From Burkholderiaceae bacterium (GTDB lineage Bacteria > Pseudomonadota > Gammaproteobacteria > Burkholderiales > Burkholderiaceae), in the NCBI GenBank assembly GCA_947452625.1, contig CANGEC010000003.1, positions 1 to 37,954 on the forward strand: DNA of 37,954 nucleotides, read 5' to 3'. The notes under the pieces were generated by a model. The model made no database searches and had not been told where the DNA came from. It worked only from the letters and a program-made list of their open reading frames with translations. Position numbers and translations under genes: made by a program. The first letter of the stretch is position 1, and each line of letters starts with the position of its first letter. This document shows positions 22,401 to 31,579 of the stretch, in pieces.

Positions 22401-24163
22401 TCGTCAAAATCCAAAATGGGCTGGCTCACTTCCAAACGCATAGGCGGATTGATATTGTTGGTATCGAGTAAATTGGGTTTTGGCCCAATGAATGACACCA
22501 ATGACATCACCATGTTTTCGCGAATGGAATCAATCGGAGGATTGGTGACTTGCGCAAACAACTGTTTGAAATAGTTATAGAGCGGTTTGTTTTTATTGGA
22601 GAGGACTGCCAGCGGGCTATCGTTACCCATTGAACCAATCGCCTCTTCGCCATTCATGGCCATTGGCGCCATCAAATACTTAATGTCTTCTTGGGTATAT
22701 CCAAAAGCCTGCTGGCGATCTAATAATTTTGCTGCTGGACGAATCGTGATTTTTTCATCAACGATATCTGCCTTACTGGCATCCACCTCATCCAACTTGA
22801 CACGCACTGCATCAATCCAGCTCTTATAAGGCTTTGCTTTAGAGACGGCATCTTTTAATTCAACGTCATCAATGATGCGGCCCTGCTCCATATCAATCAT
22901 GAACATCTTGCCTGGTTGCAAGCGCCATTTTTGAACAATTTTATTTTCTGGAATGGGCAATACTCCGGCCTCGGAGCCCATAATGACTAAGTCGTCATCA
23001 GTTACGTAATAACGTGCTGGACGTAAACCATTGCGATCTAGGGTGGCGCCAATTTGACGACCATCCGTAAACGCCATCGCTGCGGGACCATCCCATGGCT
23101 CCATCATGGCAGCGTGATACTCATAAAAGGCGCGACGATTGTCATCCATCAAGGTGTGCTGCTCCCATGCCTCTGGAATCATCATCATCATGGCTTGCGC
23201 CAATGGATATCCAGCCATCACCAACAACTCTAAACAATTGTCAAAGCATGCTGTATCGGATTGACCTGGGTAAATCAATGGCCAAAGTTTTTTAAGGTCA
23301 TCACCTAAAACTGGCGAACTAACCGCTCCCTCGCGGGCATTGACCCAATTGACATTGCCCTTAACGGTATTAATCTCACCATTGTGCGCAATCATGCGAT
23401 ACGGGTGGGCCAATTCCCAAGCCGGGAAAGTATTAGTAGAAAAACGTTGATGCACTAATGCCAATGCAGAGACAGTACTGGGATCTTTTAAATCCTCGTA
23501 ATAAGCACCAACTTGATTTGCCAAGAGCAAACCTTTGTAAACAATGGTGCGCGCTGACATCGATGCAACGAAGTACTCTTTGCCATGTTTCAAATGTAAA
23601 TCTTGAATAGCGTGACTTGCTGTTTTGCGGATGACGTACAACTTACGCTCAAGCGCATCGGTTGTCATGATGTCACGTCCGCGCCCAATAAAGATTTGAC
23701 GAATGAATGGTTCAGTTTTACGAACTGTCGGTGACATTGGCAGTTGGATATCCACAGGGACATCTCTCCAACCCAATACAACTTGACCCTCTAGGCGCAC
23801 AGTGCGCTCTAGCTCTTGCTCACATGCCAAACGTGAAGCGTTTTCTTTTGGCAAAAAGATCATGCCAACGCCATACTCACCAAACGGAGGCAAGGTCACA
23901 CCTTGCTTGGCCATCTCTTCGCGATAAAGCGTATCGGGAACCTGAATCAAAATACCCGCGCCATCACCCATGAGTGGATCAGCGCCCACAGCACCCCGGT
24001 GGTCTAAGTTCTCAAGGATCTTTAATCCTTGGGCAACAATCTCATGCGATTTCTTGCCCTTAATGTGTGCAACAAAGCCTACGCCACAGGCGTCATGCTC
24101 ATTCTGCGGGTCATATAAGCCTTGAGCAATGGGACGAAGTTCTGAATTAATTTGTGTATTCAT
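19418..24163 (-). CDS. gltB: glutamate synthase large subunit
   Basis: Ntn cysteine [21 protein letters not shown], [13 protein letters not shown] iron-sulfur region. MNTQ at 24163 preferred over 24181. Confidence 0.98.
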   Translation of the reverse strand: MNTQINSELRPIAQGLYDPQNEHDACGVGFVAHIKGKKSHEIVAQGLKILENLDHRGAVGADPLMGDGAGILIQVPDTLYREEMAKQGVTLPPFGEYGVGMIFLPKENASRLACEQELERTVRLEGQVVLGWRDVPVDIQLPMSPTVRKTEPFIRQIFIGRGRDIMTTDALERKLYVIRKTASHAIQDLHLKHGKEYFVASMSARTIVYKGLLLANQVGAYYEDLKDPSTVSALALVHQRFSTNTFPAWELAHPYRMIAHNGEINTVKGNVNWVNAREGAVSSPVLGDDLKKLWPLIYPGQSDTACFDNCLELLVMAGYPLAQAMMMMIPEAWEQHTLMDDNRRAFYEYHAAMMEPWDGPAAMAFTDGRQIGATLDRNGLRPARYYVTDDDLVIMGSEAGVLPIPENKIVQKWRLQPGKMFMIDMEQGRIIDDVELKDAVSKAKPYKSWIDAVRVKLDEVDASKADIVDEKITIRPAAKLLDRQQAFGYTQEDIKYLMAPMAMNGEEAIGSMGNDSPLAVLSNKNKPLYNYFKQLFAQVTNPPIDSIRENMVMSLVSFIGPKPNLLDTNNINPPMRLEVSQPILDFDDMTKIRHIGHYTNGKFRSYELDICYPAVWGKAGIEARLASLCAEAADAVRSGYNILIVSDRQVDADHVAIPALLATSAIHQHLVEKGLRTSVGLVVETGSARETHHFALLAGYGAEAVHPYLAMETLAEMAKGLSGDLSAEKAVKNFVKAVGKGLQKVMSKMGISTYMSYTGSQIFEAIGLNHDVIDQYFKGTPSNVGGIGVFEVAEEALRMHTAAFGDDPVLTNMLDAGGEYAFRIRGENHMWTPDTIAKLQHSTRIGAEKGYQTYKEYANIINDQSKRQMTLRGLFEFKIDPAKAIPLDEVESAKEIVKRFATGAMSLGSISTEAHATLAIAMNRIGGKSNTGEGGEDPNRYVNELKGIPIKQGETLASILGNDVVEANIPLLDGDSLRSKIKQIASGRFGVTTEYLRSADQLQIKMAQGAKPGEGGQLPGGKVSDYIGKLRFSVPGVGLISPPPHHDIYSIEDIAQLIHDLKNVNPKADVSVKLVSEVGVGTIAAGVAKAKADHVVIAGHDGGTGASPLSSIKHAGSPWELGLAETQQTLVLNRLRSRIRVQADGQMKTGRDVVIGALLGADEFGFATAPLVVEGCIMMRKCHLNTCPVGVATQDPELRKKFAGKPEHVVNFFFFIAEEAREIMAQLGIRKFDDLIGRVDLLDTRKGIENWKVHGLDFSKIFAAPQVPADVPRYQVLTQDHGLASALDNILIEKSEPALERGEKVSFIVPVKNVNRTVGAMLSGEIAQRYGHAGLPDDTIHIQLNGTAGQSFAAFLARGVTLDLVGDGNDYVGKGLSGGRVIVRAPHEFRGDTAKNIIVGNTVLYGAIAGEAFFNGVAGERFAVRNSGATTVVEGTGDHGCEYMTGGTVVVLGTTGRNFAAGMSGGIAYVYDEDGLFDKRCNTSMATLEKVLPSAEQIAKMPQAQWHAPVDVKDGGERLTDEQILKGLIERHFRHTGSERAKALLADWENARGRFVKVLPTEYKRALSELWEKAQNNTVAA

Positions 24164-24248
24164 AATATTTCCGAGTGGCAAGAGAGCCTGATTACTTTTG
24201 GAGGATCAAATATAGGTGAATACCCAGGTTGTTGCAATAAAAATAAAA

Positions 24249-24307
24249 TGAGTCTGTCCCATTTAATATAGACTCAAGTCAAGGGGAATTCATAAAAAGG
24301 GGACAGA
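24249..24307. repeat. REP-like imperfect inverted-repeat element next to the RAYT gene
   Basis: TGAGTCT (24249-24255) pairs with AGACTCA (24270-24276). TCTGTCCC (24253-24260) pairs with GGGACAGA (24300-24307). Confidence 0.5.
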
Positions 24308-24357
24308 GTAATTCTGGCAACCAGCTCTGGCGCTGATTTAAGTCACTTCAATAATGT

Positions 24358-25062
24358 CTAAGATGCTGAATTTAAAGGATTTAATTTTCTTGGTCGGCCA
24401 CGATGACGTATTAAAGTCTGCCCTAAATCATGCTTAAAGAGTTTTTTAGCGCATAGCTCGCTAACCCAAGGCTTAGAGCGCAACAAAGCATCCGTAATCT
24501 GCCGATCCTCCCAATGTGGGGCGCCATCTTTTACAAAGCTTGACCAGGACATCTGACGCTCAAATGGCGTATTGCCCAACTTCCAAAAAGACTCGTGATC
24601 TACCAACCAAGGCTCAAGCTTGTCGCCAATGTGACTTGCAAAGCTCGTCCAACTCGAATCTTGGGGGCTCGACTCAAACCCCGCTCTGACAGGATTTAAT
24701 TCGATATAACGCTGGCAACGCAAAAAATATTCTGGATCAATCAGTGAGGAACGGTACCGGCCCTCCCAAATCGTGCCCGAGCGGTGATGCTTTTGATTGA
24801 AATATTGCGCATAGCGCCGCCCCAATGACTGCATGGTTTTTGATAATGAATTTGCATACGCGGGGGTAACCAATAAATGTACATGATTAGGCATCATGGC
24901 AAATGCATGTACTGAGCAAGCAAATTGTTTAGCGGCTTCACGCAACCAGTCGAGATAAATCTTGCGATCAGCATCATCAAAGAACAGCACTTCTCGATTA
25001 TTACCGCGCACCATAACGTGCATTGCCTGACCAGGAATAACAGTGCGCGCCTGTCTAGCCAT
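24358..25062 (-). mobile_element. REP-associated tyrosine transposase (RAYT, Y1_Tnp superfamily), intact ORF
   Basis: PGQAMHVMVRGNNRE, HUH-type MPNHVHLLV, GTIWEGRYRSSLID and RYIELNPVRAGF. Confidence 0.92.
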
Positions 25063-25073
25063 GACGAAACAGA

Positions 25074-27410
25074 TTACTGAAGTTCGCGAGCACCGCCGCC
25101 GCTAGAAAATTCTGGGATAAACCAATCGCCATCCACTTGCGTAACTCCTGAGGGAACTTCTCGTGATCCCTGCGGGGAATCTCTTAAGGCAGTTGTCATA
25201 TAAGAAATCCACATAGGCAATGCTAATCCGCCGCCAGTTTCTCGATCACCCAAGCTGGCAGGCTTATCAAAACCAATCCACGCGATTGCCACAACTTTGG
25301 GGTTGTAGCCTGCAAACCAAGCATCATGAGAATCATTTGTTGTACCGGTTTTACCGGCAATATCGCTACGCCCCAACTTCGCTCTAGCGCTTGCAGCAGT
25401 TCCAGACTTGGTGACTTCTTGCAACATACTATCCATCACAAAAGCAGTGCGTGCATCAAGGACTCTGGGGGCATCCTGTCCCGCATGTGTTGGCTTAGCC
25501 TCAAACAGCACATTACCTTTTGAGTCGATCATCTTGCTAATTAAAAATGGATCTACCCGATATCCTCCATTTGCAAAAACACTATAGGCGGAAGCCATTT
25601 GCAACGGGGTTACCGATCCTGCACCTAAGGCCATAGTTAAATAGGGCGGATGCTTTTCAGGTTCGAAACCAAAGCGCTGAATATATTCTTGGGCATAAGA
25701 TGGACCAATCGCACGAATAATTCGCACAGAAACTAAATTTTTCGATTTGGCTAAAGCGGTGCGTAAGCGCATCATGCCCTCGTACTTTCCATCGTAGTTC
25801 TTAGGCTCCCACACCTGACTTCCTGTTTCCATACTGCCAATTGATAAAGGCGCATCATTGACCATGGTGCTTGGTGTAAAACCTTTTTCAATTGCTGCCG
25901 CATAGATGAACGGTTTAAAGGAGGATCCCGGCTGCCTTAAGGCTTGGGTCACATGATTAAATTGATTGCGTCGAAAATCAAAGCCCCCAACCAAAGAGAG
26001 AATCGCGCCAGTCTCAGCATTCATGGAAACAAAGGCAGCTTCCACTTGAGGTAACTGGGCTAACTTCCAAACACCGCCATCCATCAACAGTCTCACTACT
26101 GCGCCGGGACGCAAACGCTTTTTAGGTTGAGTGCTATCCGTCAGAGAGGCAGCTGCCAACTTCAAGCCATCACCCTTGAGGGTAATGACGTCTCCCGTAG
26201 CAATCATCACTTGCATTTCTTTAGGTTTGGCGTCTAAAACCACTCCTGACTGCAAATCATCCAACTGTGGGTACGCTAACAAGGCCTCGTCAATGGCACG
26301 TTGACGCTTTACGTGATCTTCAGGTAAGTCAATGAATCCTTCGGGTCCACGATAGGCATGACGCAAGTCATATTCAAAAATACCGCGGCGTACCGCTTTA
26401 TAAGCAGCATCTTGATCAGCCTGCAAAATCGTCGTGTAAACGTCCAGACCTTGTGAATAAATTGCTTCACCATACTGTGCAAGCAATAATTGTCGAACCA
26501 TTTCTGCAGGAAAATCTGCGCGTGTACTAAATTCATTTCCTAAGCCACGAATATGCAATTCTTCAGCCATGGCCTTTTGATACTCGGCAGGCGTGATATA
26601 CGAAAGATCACGCATTCGCTGCAAAATATATTCTTGACGTATCTTGGCGCGACGGAAATTCGTGACGGGGTTATAGGCTGATGGTGCTTTTGGCAGGCCA
26701 GCCAGCATCGCTGATTCCGCTATGCTGATATCTTTCAATTCTTTACCGAAATAAATTTGCGCTGCACTAGCAAAACCAAATGCACGTTGCCCCAAAAAAA
26801 TCTGGTTCATGTAAATCTCTAGAATCTTGTCTTTGCTGAGCTCAGACTCGATCTCCCAAGCCAACAGGACTTCATAAATTTTGCGGCTAAAGGTTTTCTC
26901 GTTACTCAAGAAAAAATTCCGGGCAACCTGCATCGTAATAGTCGACGCACCTTGAGCTAGATGGCCCCGCAAGTTTGCCGTACCAGCCCGCAAAACGCCG
27001 ACATAATCCACCCCACCATGGGAATAAAAACGATCATCCTCAGTAGCAATCACAGCATTACGCATGCTCATAGGGATTTCATTTAGAGGAATGACTTTGC
27101 GCCGTTCTTCTCCAAACTCACCAATCAATACTTTATCGGCGGTATAGATACGTAATGGCGTCTTTGGGTTGTAATCTAGCAAAACAGAAATCTTGGGAAG
27201 ATTTGGTTTAGCAATCAAGAATGCATAACCCAGCAATAAAGTAATCATCAAGGCACATACAACCCCAATAATTAATAGCGCTTTTACCAGTGGATTACCA
27301 CCAGAGCCTTTGCCAGGGGAAGATTGGGCTCCAAACTGACGCGGCTGTCTATCAGGAAACCTGCTTGAACGCTGCTTGAGCTGCGGCTTATCTTTTGGGG
27401 TGAGTGCCAT
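25074..27410 (-). CDS. mrcA: penicillin-binding protein 1A
   Basis: Transglycosylase ATEDDRFYSHGGVDYVGVLRA and QGASTITMQVARNFFL; transpeptidase QPGSSFKPFIYAAAIEKG, SKNLVS and GKTGTTND. Confidence 0.97.
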   Translation of the reverse strand: MALTPKDKPQLKQRSSRFPDRQPRQFGAQSSPGKGSGGNPLVKALLIIGVVCALMITLLLGYAFLIAKPNLPKISVLLDYNPKTPLRIYTADKVLIGEFGEERRKVIPLNEIPMSMRNAVIATEDDRFYSHGGVDYVGVLRAGTANLRGHLAQGASTITMQVARNFFLSNEKTFSRKIYEVLLAWEIESELSKDKILEIYMNQIFLGQRAFGFASAAQIYFGKELKDISIAESAMLAGLPKAPSAYNPVTNFRRAKIRQEYILQRMRDLSYITPAEYQKAMAEELHIRGLGNEFSTRADFPAEMVRQLLLAQYGEAIYSQGLDVYTTILQADQDAAYKAVRRGIFEYDLRHAYRGPEGFIDLPEDHVKRQRAIDEALLAYPQLDDLQSGVVLDAKPKEMQVMIATGDVITLKGDGLKLAAASLTDSTQPKKRLRPGAVVRLLMDGGVWKLAQLPQVEAAFVSMNAETGAILSLVGGFDFRRNQFNHVTQALRQPGSSFKPFIYAAAIEKGFTPSTMVNDAPLSIGSMETGSQVWEPKNYDGKYEGMMRLRTALAKSKNLVSVRIIRAIGPSYAQEYIQRFGFEPEKHPPYLTMALGAGSVTPLQMASAYSVFANGGYRVDPFLISKMIDSKGNVLFEAKPTHAGQDAPRVLDARTAFVMDSMLQEVTKSGTAASARAKLGRSDIAGKTGTTNDSHDAWFAGYNPKVVAIAWIGFDKPASLGDRETGGGLALPMWISYMTTALRDSPQGSREVPSGVTQVDGDWFIPEFSSGGGARELQ

Positions 27411-27538
27411 ATGACCGAATTATAGGATGCTTGGCCAGTTTTCTTAAATGCCGCCAAGACAAAGTCTGGAGGCAATTTCTCACAGCAGATTGCAACTTGC
27501 CTGATATCGCTTCTCAGGGCAGAAGAAAACAATGAGAT

Positions 27539-28216
27539 ATGCCCAGCCGACACATCTCCCCGCAATCCTTTGATGAGATTTTGAGTGAATTAGGGGATGA
27601 TCCTGCCATTCCAGATCCGCATGGCATCAGAAAGCCCTCCGCCCCTCGTAAGCCAACCTCACACCAATCTGTCGCTGAAAAAGCGCTTTTTTTTAATAAT
27701 TTAGAGCCTGCAAGCGTTAACAAAATTTGGTGGTTTTTTGGCGGCCTCCTCGGTGGCGCCTTACTGTTTCTTGGCCTTGGCACTTTATTTCTAGATGACC
27801 TTAAAGCCGACTCCGAAAAGTCCTTAGCAGGGACTCAAGCGCAAGTTGCTGAGCTCAAGAAAGAAATCGCCCTGCAACGCCAAAATTCAGAAAATATTCA
27901 TGATGATCTTTATCAATCAATAGATGAATTAGAAGTAAGTATTCACTCTAAAATAAAATCATCAGCCCAAACTGTAAAAATTATCGCCAAAGTTGACCCA
28001 TATGAGTCTGAAATACTCCGCTGGCGTTACCTGGGAATGACCCAAGTTGGCCAAAGCCAACAAGCCTTCTTTCAATCCAAAACTGCACGCCTTGCCTTTC
28101 AAGTTGGCAATTCTATTTTGGGTGACTGGCACCTTTCTGAGATCAAAAAAGATCAAGCAAGTATCTCCAACTCCAAAGGTAAAACTTTGTTTCTAAAGGC
28201 AATGAAAATCCAATGA
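27539..28216 (+). CDS. Bitopic inner-membrane protein with coiled coil and PilP/GspC-like C-terminal region
   Basis: Cytoplasmic leader, one TM (IWWFFGGLLGGALLFLGLGTLFL), heptad-like segment, then WRYLGMTQVG...LAFQVGNSILGDWHLSEIKKDQASISNSKGKTLFL. ATGA overlap with the secretin gene. Confidence 0.75.
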   Translation: MPSRHISPQSFDEILSELGDDPAIPDPHGIRKPSAPRKPTSHQSVAEKALFFNNLEPASVNKIWWFFGGLLGGALLFLGLGTLFLDDLKADSEKSLAGTQAQVAELKKEIALQRQNSENIHDDLYQSIDELEVSIHSKIKSSAQTVKIIAKVDPYESEILRWRYLGMTQVGQSQQAFFQSKTARLAFQVGNSILGDWHLSEIKKDQASISNSKGKTLFLKAMKIQ

Positions 28217-29322
28217 AACTCCCAATCTTTAACTTCCAAATTTGTATCGCTTCTTTTGCATTCACAATCAACTTATGGATAGGCTCGGCAGAGGGTGGCA
28301 ATGCGCCCATCGCCCACCCCAACACGAACATTAGCCTGCAATTTACCGATATCGAACTTGCCGAACTATTGCAGATATTGGCCAAACTGGGCGGAGCCAA
28401 CTTTCTACTGAGTGAATCGATTCAAGGCAAAATCTCGGTCGATCTCATTGATACCCCTTGGCAAACCGCCCTTCATTCCATCATTGCTAGCCGAGGTCTA
28501 CGCCTCACCCGCAACGGTGACATCTACTGGATTGGCCCCCACTCAGAAATCCAGGCATTCCAAAAATTCCGCAGAGAAGATGCCGCACTTCCTTTTGGAG
28601 GAGACCATATCAATAGCCCCAAGCAAATCCTCATTGAAGCCAGAATTGTTGAGGCAGATCAGCGTTTTGCCCGTGAGCTAGGCATCAAACTAGGATATCA
28701 AGCCAATGGCTTGGGGGCCAATCCAGACCAAATCATCAGTGGCAATACCGATCTAGGAGGAACAGGTCTTAATGGCTTTAATCCGGCAAGTCTAGCGGCA
28801 ACCTTGGTATCGAAGACTGCCAGTCAGCTTTTGCAGGTGGAGCTTTCCGCACTCGAAGCCGATGGTCAGGGGAAGATCCTTTCTAACCCCAGAATCATGA
28901 CTGGGGACCAGGTTAAGGCCACCATTGAACAAGGGACCGAACTACCCTACCAAACCACCTCCCAAAATGGCAGCAAATTGCAATTTAGGAAGGCGAACCT
29001 TCGCTTAGAGGTGTTACCCAAAATTCATCCCGATGGAAAGATCTCCATGCTCGTAGGGATCAATAAAGATACTGTGGGTATTAAAACGGAGCAAGGTTAT
29101 GCGATTGACACCAAAAATTTAAGTTCGGAAGTGACAGTAGAAAATGGTGGGACTGCCATTATTGGAGGCATATTTCAAACTACGGACCGAGAAGATGAGG
29201 TCAAAGTTCCACTATTGGGCGATATACCCCTGATTGGCGGTTTATTTCGCCATAAATCAAAGTTACAAGATAAAACTGAGCTACTTGTCTTCCTAACACC
29301 CACTGTTCTTGATAAACCCTAA
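28213..29322 (+). CDS. PilQ/HofQ-type mini-secretin
   Basis: Signal peptide, N0/STN-like ISLQFTDIELAELLQILAKLGGANFLLSESIQGKISVDL, secretin IEARIVEADQRFARELGIKLG, LSNPRIMTGDQVKATIEQGTELPY, VPLLGDIPLIGGLFRHK. Confidence 0.93.
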   Translation: MKLPIFNFQICIASFAFTINLWIGSAEGGNAPIAHPNTNISLQFTDIELAELLQILAKLGGANFLLSESIQGKISVDLIDTPWQTALHSIIASRGLRLTRNGDIYWIGPHSEIQAFQKFRREDAALPFGGDHINSPKQILIEARIVEADQRFARELGIKLGYQANGLGANPDQIISGNTDLGGTGLNGFNPASLAATLVSKTASQLLQVELSALEADGQGKILSNPRIMTGDQVKATIEQGTELPYQTTSQNGSKLQFRKANLRLEVLPKIHPDGKISMLVGINKDTVGIKTEQGYAIDTKNLSSEVTVENGGTAIIGGIFQTTDREDEVKVPLLGDIPLIGGLFRHKSKLQDKTELLVFLTPTVLDKP

Positions 29323-29334
29323 TAAAATCGAAGG

Positions 29335-29859
29335 GTGAACTCTTCATCCAACAATATCTTTCTGATCGGCCTAATGGGCGCCGGGAAATCCACCGTTGGC
29401 AAAGTCCTGGCAAAAAAATTAGGGCGGCGCTTTTTGGATGCCGATCACGTCATTGAAGAGCGTTGCGGGGTAAAAATCCCCGTGATTTTTGAAATGGAAG
29501 GTGAAGAGGGGTTTAGAAAGCGTGAGGCCCAAACCATTAATGAAATCAGCGCAGAGCATGATATTGTTTTGGCGACCGGTGGTGGCGCTGTTCTTAACCC
29601 AGAAAATCGTAGGCTACTAAGTGAGCGAGGGGTAGTAATTTATCTTCATGCCAACCCTATTGAACTGTGGCATAGAACTAAAGGTGGCGAAGGTAGACCA
29701 CTTCTCAGAAATGGTGATGCCAAAAAAATTCTTGAAAATTTATATGCCATTCGTGACCCCCTATATCGCGAAATTGCCGATCACGTAATTGAAACCGGCA
29801 AACCGAGTGTCAATCAACTGGTCAATACTTTAATCATGCAGCTTGAACTATCCGCTTGA
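29335..29859 (+). CDS. aroK: shikimate kinase
   Basis: [22 protein letters not shown] Walker [20 protein letters not shown] start. Confidence 0.97.
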   Translation: MNSSSNNIFLIGLMGAGKSTVGKVLAKKLGRRFLDADHVIEERCGVKIPVIFEMEGEEGFRKREAQTINEISAEHDIVLATGGGAVLNPENRRLLSERGVVIYLHANPIELWHRTKGGEGRPLLRNGDAKKILENLYAIRDPLYREIADHVIETGKPSVNQLVNTLIMQLELSA

Positions 29860-29866
29860 AATTCTT

Positions 29867-30949
29867 ATGAAAACACTTGAAGTAGATCTTGGTAGCAGAA
29901 GCTACCCAATTCATATTGGCACCGACTTGATTGATCAAGCCGAACTCTTTAATGCCTGCGAGAAAGCCAGCTCTATTTACATTGTGACTAATACAACGGT
30001 TGAGCCTCTCTATGCAAATCGACTCGTTAGTACTTTAGAAAAATTTGGCAAGCCTATTAGAAAAATTGTGCTGCCCGATGGCGAGTCCTATAAGGACTGG
30101 AAAAACCTACAATTGATTTTTGATGCTCTGCTGACTCATGGGGCTGATCGCAAAACCATGCTCATCGCACTCGGCGGGGGAGTTATTGGAGATATGACTG
30201 GCTTTGCTGCTGCCAGTTTTATGCGGGGCATTCGCTTTATTCAAGTTCCCACTACTTTATTGGCACAAGTGGATTCTTCAGTCGGCGGCAAAACCGGCAT
30301 TAATCACCCTCTCGGGAAAAATATGATTGGGGCCTTTCACCAACCAGAAGCAGTCATTGCGGATCTCAATACATTAAAGACCCTGCCCGCTCGCGAGCTA
30401 TCTGCCGGCTTAGCAGAAGTTGTTAAACATGGCGCTATTGCTGATGCCCAATTTCTCAATTGGATTGAAGCCAACGCGAAAGAACTTTTGGCGTGCGATA
30501 CAGAAGCGATGGCGCATGCGGTATTGCGCTCTTGTGAAATTAAATCAGCCGTTGTGTCGGCAGATGAACGTGAGGGAGGCGTTCGTGCCACGCTAAACTT
30601 TGGCCATACTTTTGGCCATGCCATTGAAGCGGGCATGGGCTATGGCGAATGGCTCCATGGCGAGGCGGTAGGTTGTGGCATGGTTCTCGGTGCCGATCTC
30701 TCTCAGCGACTTGGGAAAATTACCCGAGCCGAAGTTGAACGCCTAACAAAAATCATCCAGTCCATGAACCTACCTACACAAGCGCCAAAATTTGGCGCAC
30801 CGCGTTATATGGAATTAATGCAAGTGGATAAAAAGACTGAGGGTGGGACGATTCGCTATGTATTACTCGAGCAAATCGGTAAAGCAACTATCCAAAGCGT
30901 TCCTGATGCCACTGTATTAGAAACCCTTGCTGCCACTGGCGCCGCTTAA
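29867..30949 (+). CDS. aroB: 3-dehydroquinate synthase
   Basis: [66 protein letters not shown] at 29867 preferred over 29843. Confidence 0.97.
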   Translation: MKTLEVDLGSRSYPIHIGTDLIDQAELFNACEKASSIYIVTNTTVEPLYANRLVSTLEKFGKPIRKIVLPDGESYKDWKNLQLIFDALLTHGADRKTMLIALGGGVIGDMTGFAAASFMRGIRFIQVPTTLLAQVDSSVGGKTGINHPLGKNMIGAFHQPEAVIADLNTLKTLPARELSAGLAEVVKHGAIADAQFLNWIEANAKELLACDTEAMAHAVLRSCEIKSAVVSADEREGGVRATLNFGHTFGHAIEAGMGYGEWLHGEAVGCGMVLGADLSQRLGKITRAEVERLTKIIQSMNLPTQAPKFGAPRYMELMQVDKKTEGGTIRYVLLEQIGKATIQSVPDATVLETLAATGAA

Positions 30950-30962
30950 AGCTCTGCAAAGC

Positions 30963-31343
30963 TTATTTCAATAAACCAATGGTGACAGTCTTGCCCGCCT
31001 GATGACTGGCAAACTCAGATAAGTCACTTAATAGCTCGCGCCCCGTTTTGGTATCCAACCACAAAGGTGCAGCTAAGGTACCTGCCCAACGATAGTGGTA
31101 GCCTCCTGACTTAGCAGCAACCCAAATTTCATGTAATGGTGGCTGAGTGTTGACCACGATCACGCTACGATCCCGAAAGCGGATATTGATGACATTCCCG
31201 CCCTGACGCTCTACATCCAGATCTAAATCCAATGCATCATCGGCTGCCTCTAAAGCTACCTCAATGGATTGCAGCAAATGGCTGCCCAATTGATGAAATT
31301 GCTTATCGTCAATCAACTCAGCGCTTGAATTATTTGGCTTCAT
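30963..31343 (-). CDS. cyaY: iron donor protein CyaY (frataxin)
   Basis: DVERQGGNVINIRFRDRSVIVVNTQPPLHEIWVAAKSGGYHYRW. Start uncertain: ATGs at 31388, 31373, 31358 and 31343. Confidence 0.92.
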   Translation of the reverse strand: MKPNNSSAELIDDKQFHQLGSHLLQSIEVALEAADDALDLDLDVERQGGNVINIRFRDRSVIVVNTQPPLHEIWVAAKSGGYHYRWAGTLAAPLWLDTKTGRELLSDLSEFASHQAGKTVTIGLLK

Positions 31344-31390
31344 ATTTGAGTCCTGCATGCTATATTCAATCATTCGTTTTAGAGACATTC

Positions 31391-31579
31391 ATGATAGCGA
31401 TTCTTAGAAGAACCCTCAGCATTAGCCTCCTAATATCCCTTATTGGATGTGGGGTTAGAGGCCCGCTTTATTTGCCAAATGTTCCAACAGCTCCCGTTCC
31501 ACCAAGTGAGCCAGAACCCAAAGGCAAGCTCTATCCACCCCAAACCCCGCAAACCAACCAAACCCCCATTCAGCAATGA
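31391..31579 (+). CDS. lptM: LptM-like small lipoprotein (formerly YifL)
   Basis: ISLIGCGVRGPLYLP lipobox with GCGxRGPLY motif, just upstream of lysA. The track ORF from 31232 has a spurious N-terminal extension. Confidence 0.85.
   Translation: MIAILRRTLSISLLISLIGCGVRGPLYLPNVPTAPVPPSEPEPKGKLYPPQTPQTNQTPIQQ

Noticed and set aside
30337-30636. 99-aa minus ORF inside aroB
   Set aside because: Antisense shadow of conserved aroB sequence.
30949-30964. Small AAGCT/AGCTT hairpin between aroB and cyaY
   Set aside because: 5-bp stem with low GC and no clear T tract; too weak to call a terminator.
31232-31390. N-terminal 53 aa of the 115-aa ORF before lptM
   Set aside because: Antisense to cyaY; the lipoprotein signal begins at the internal ATG at 31391.
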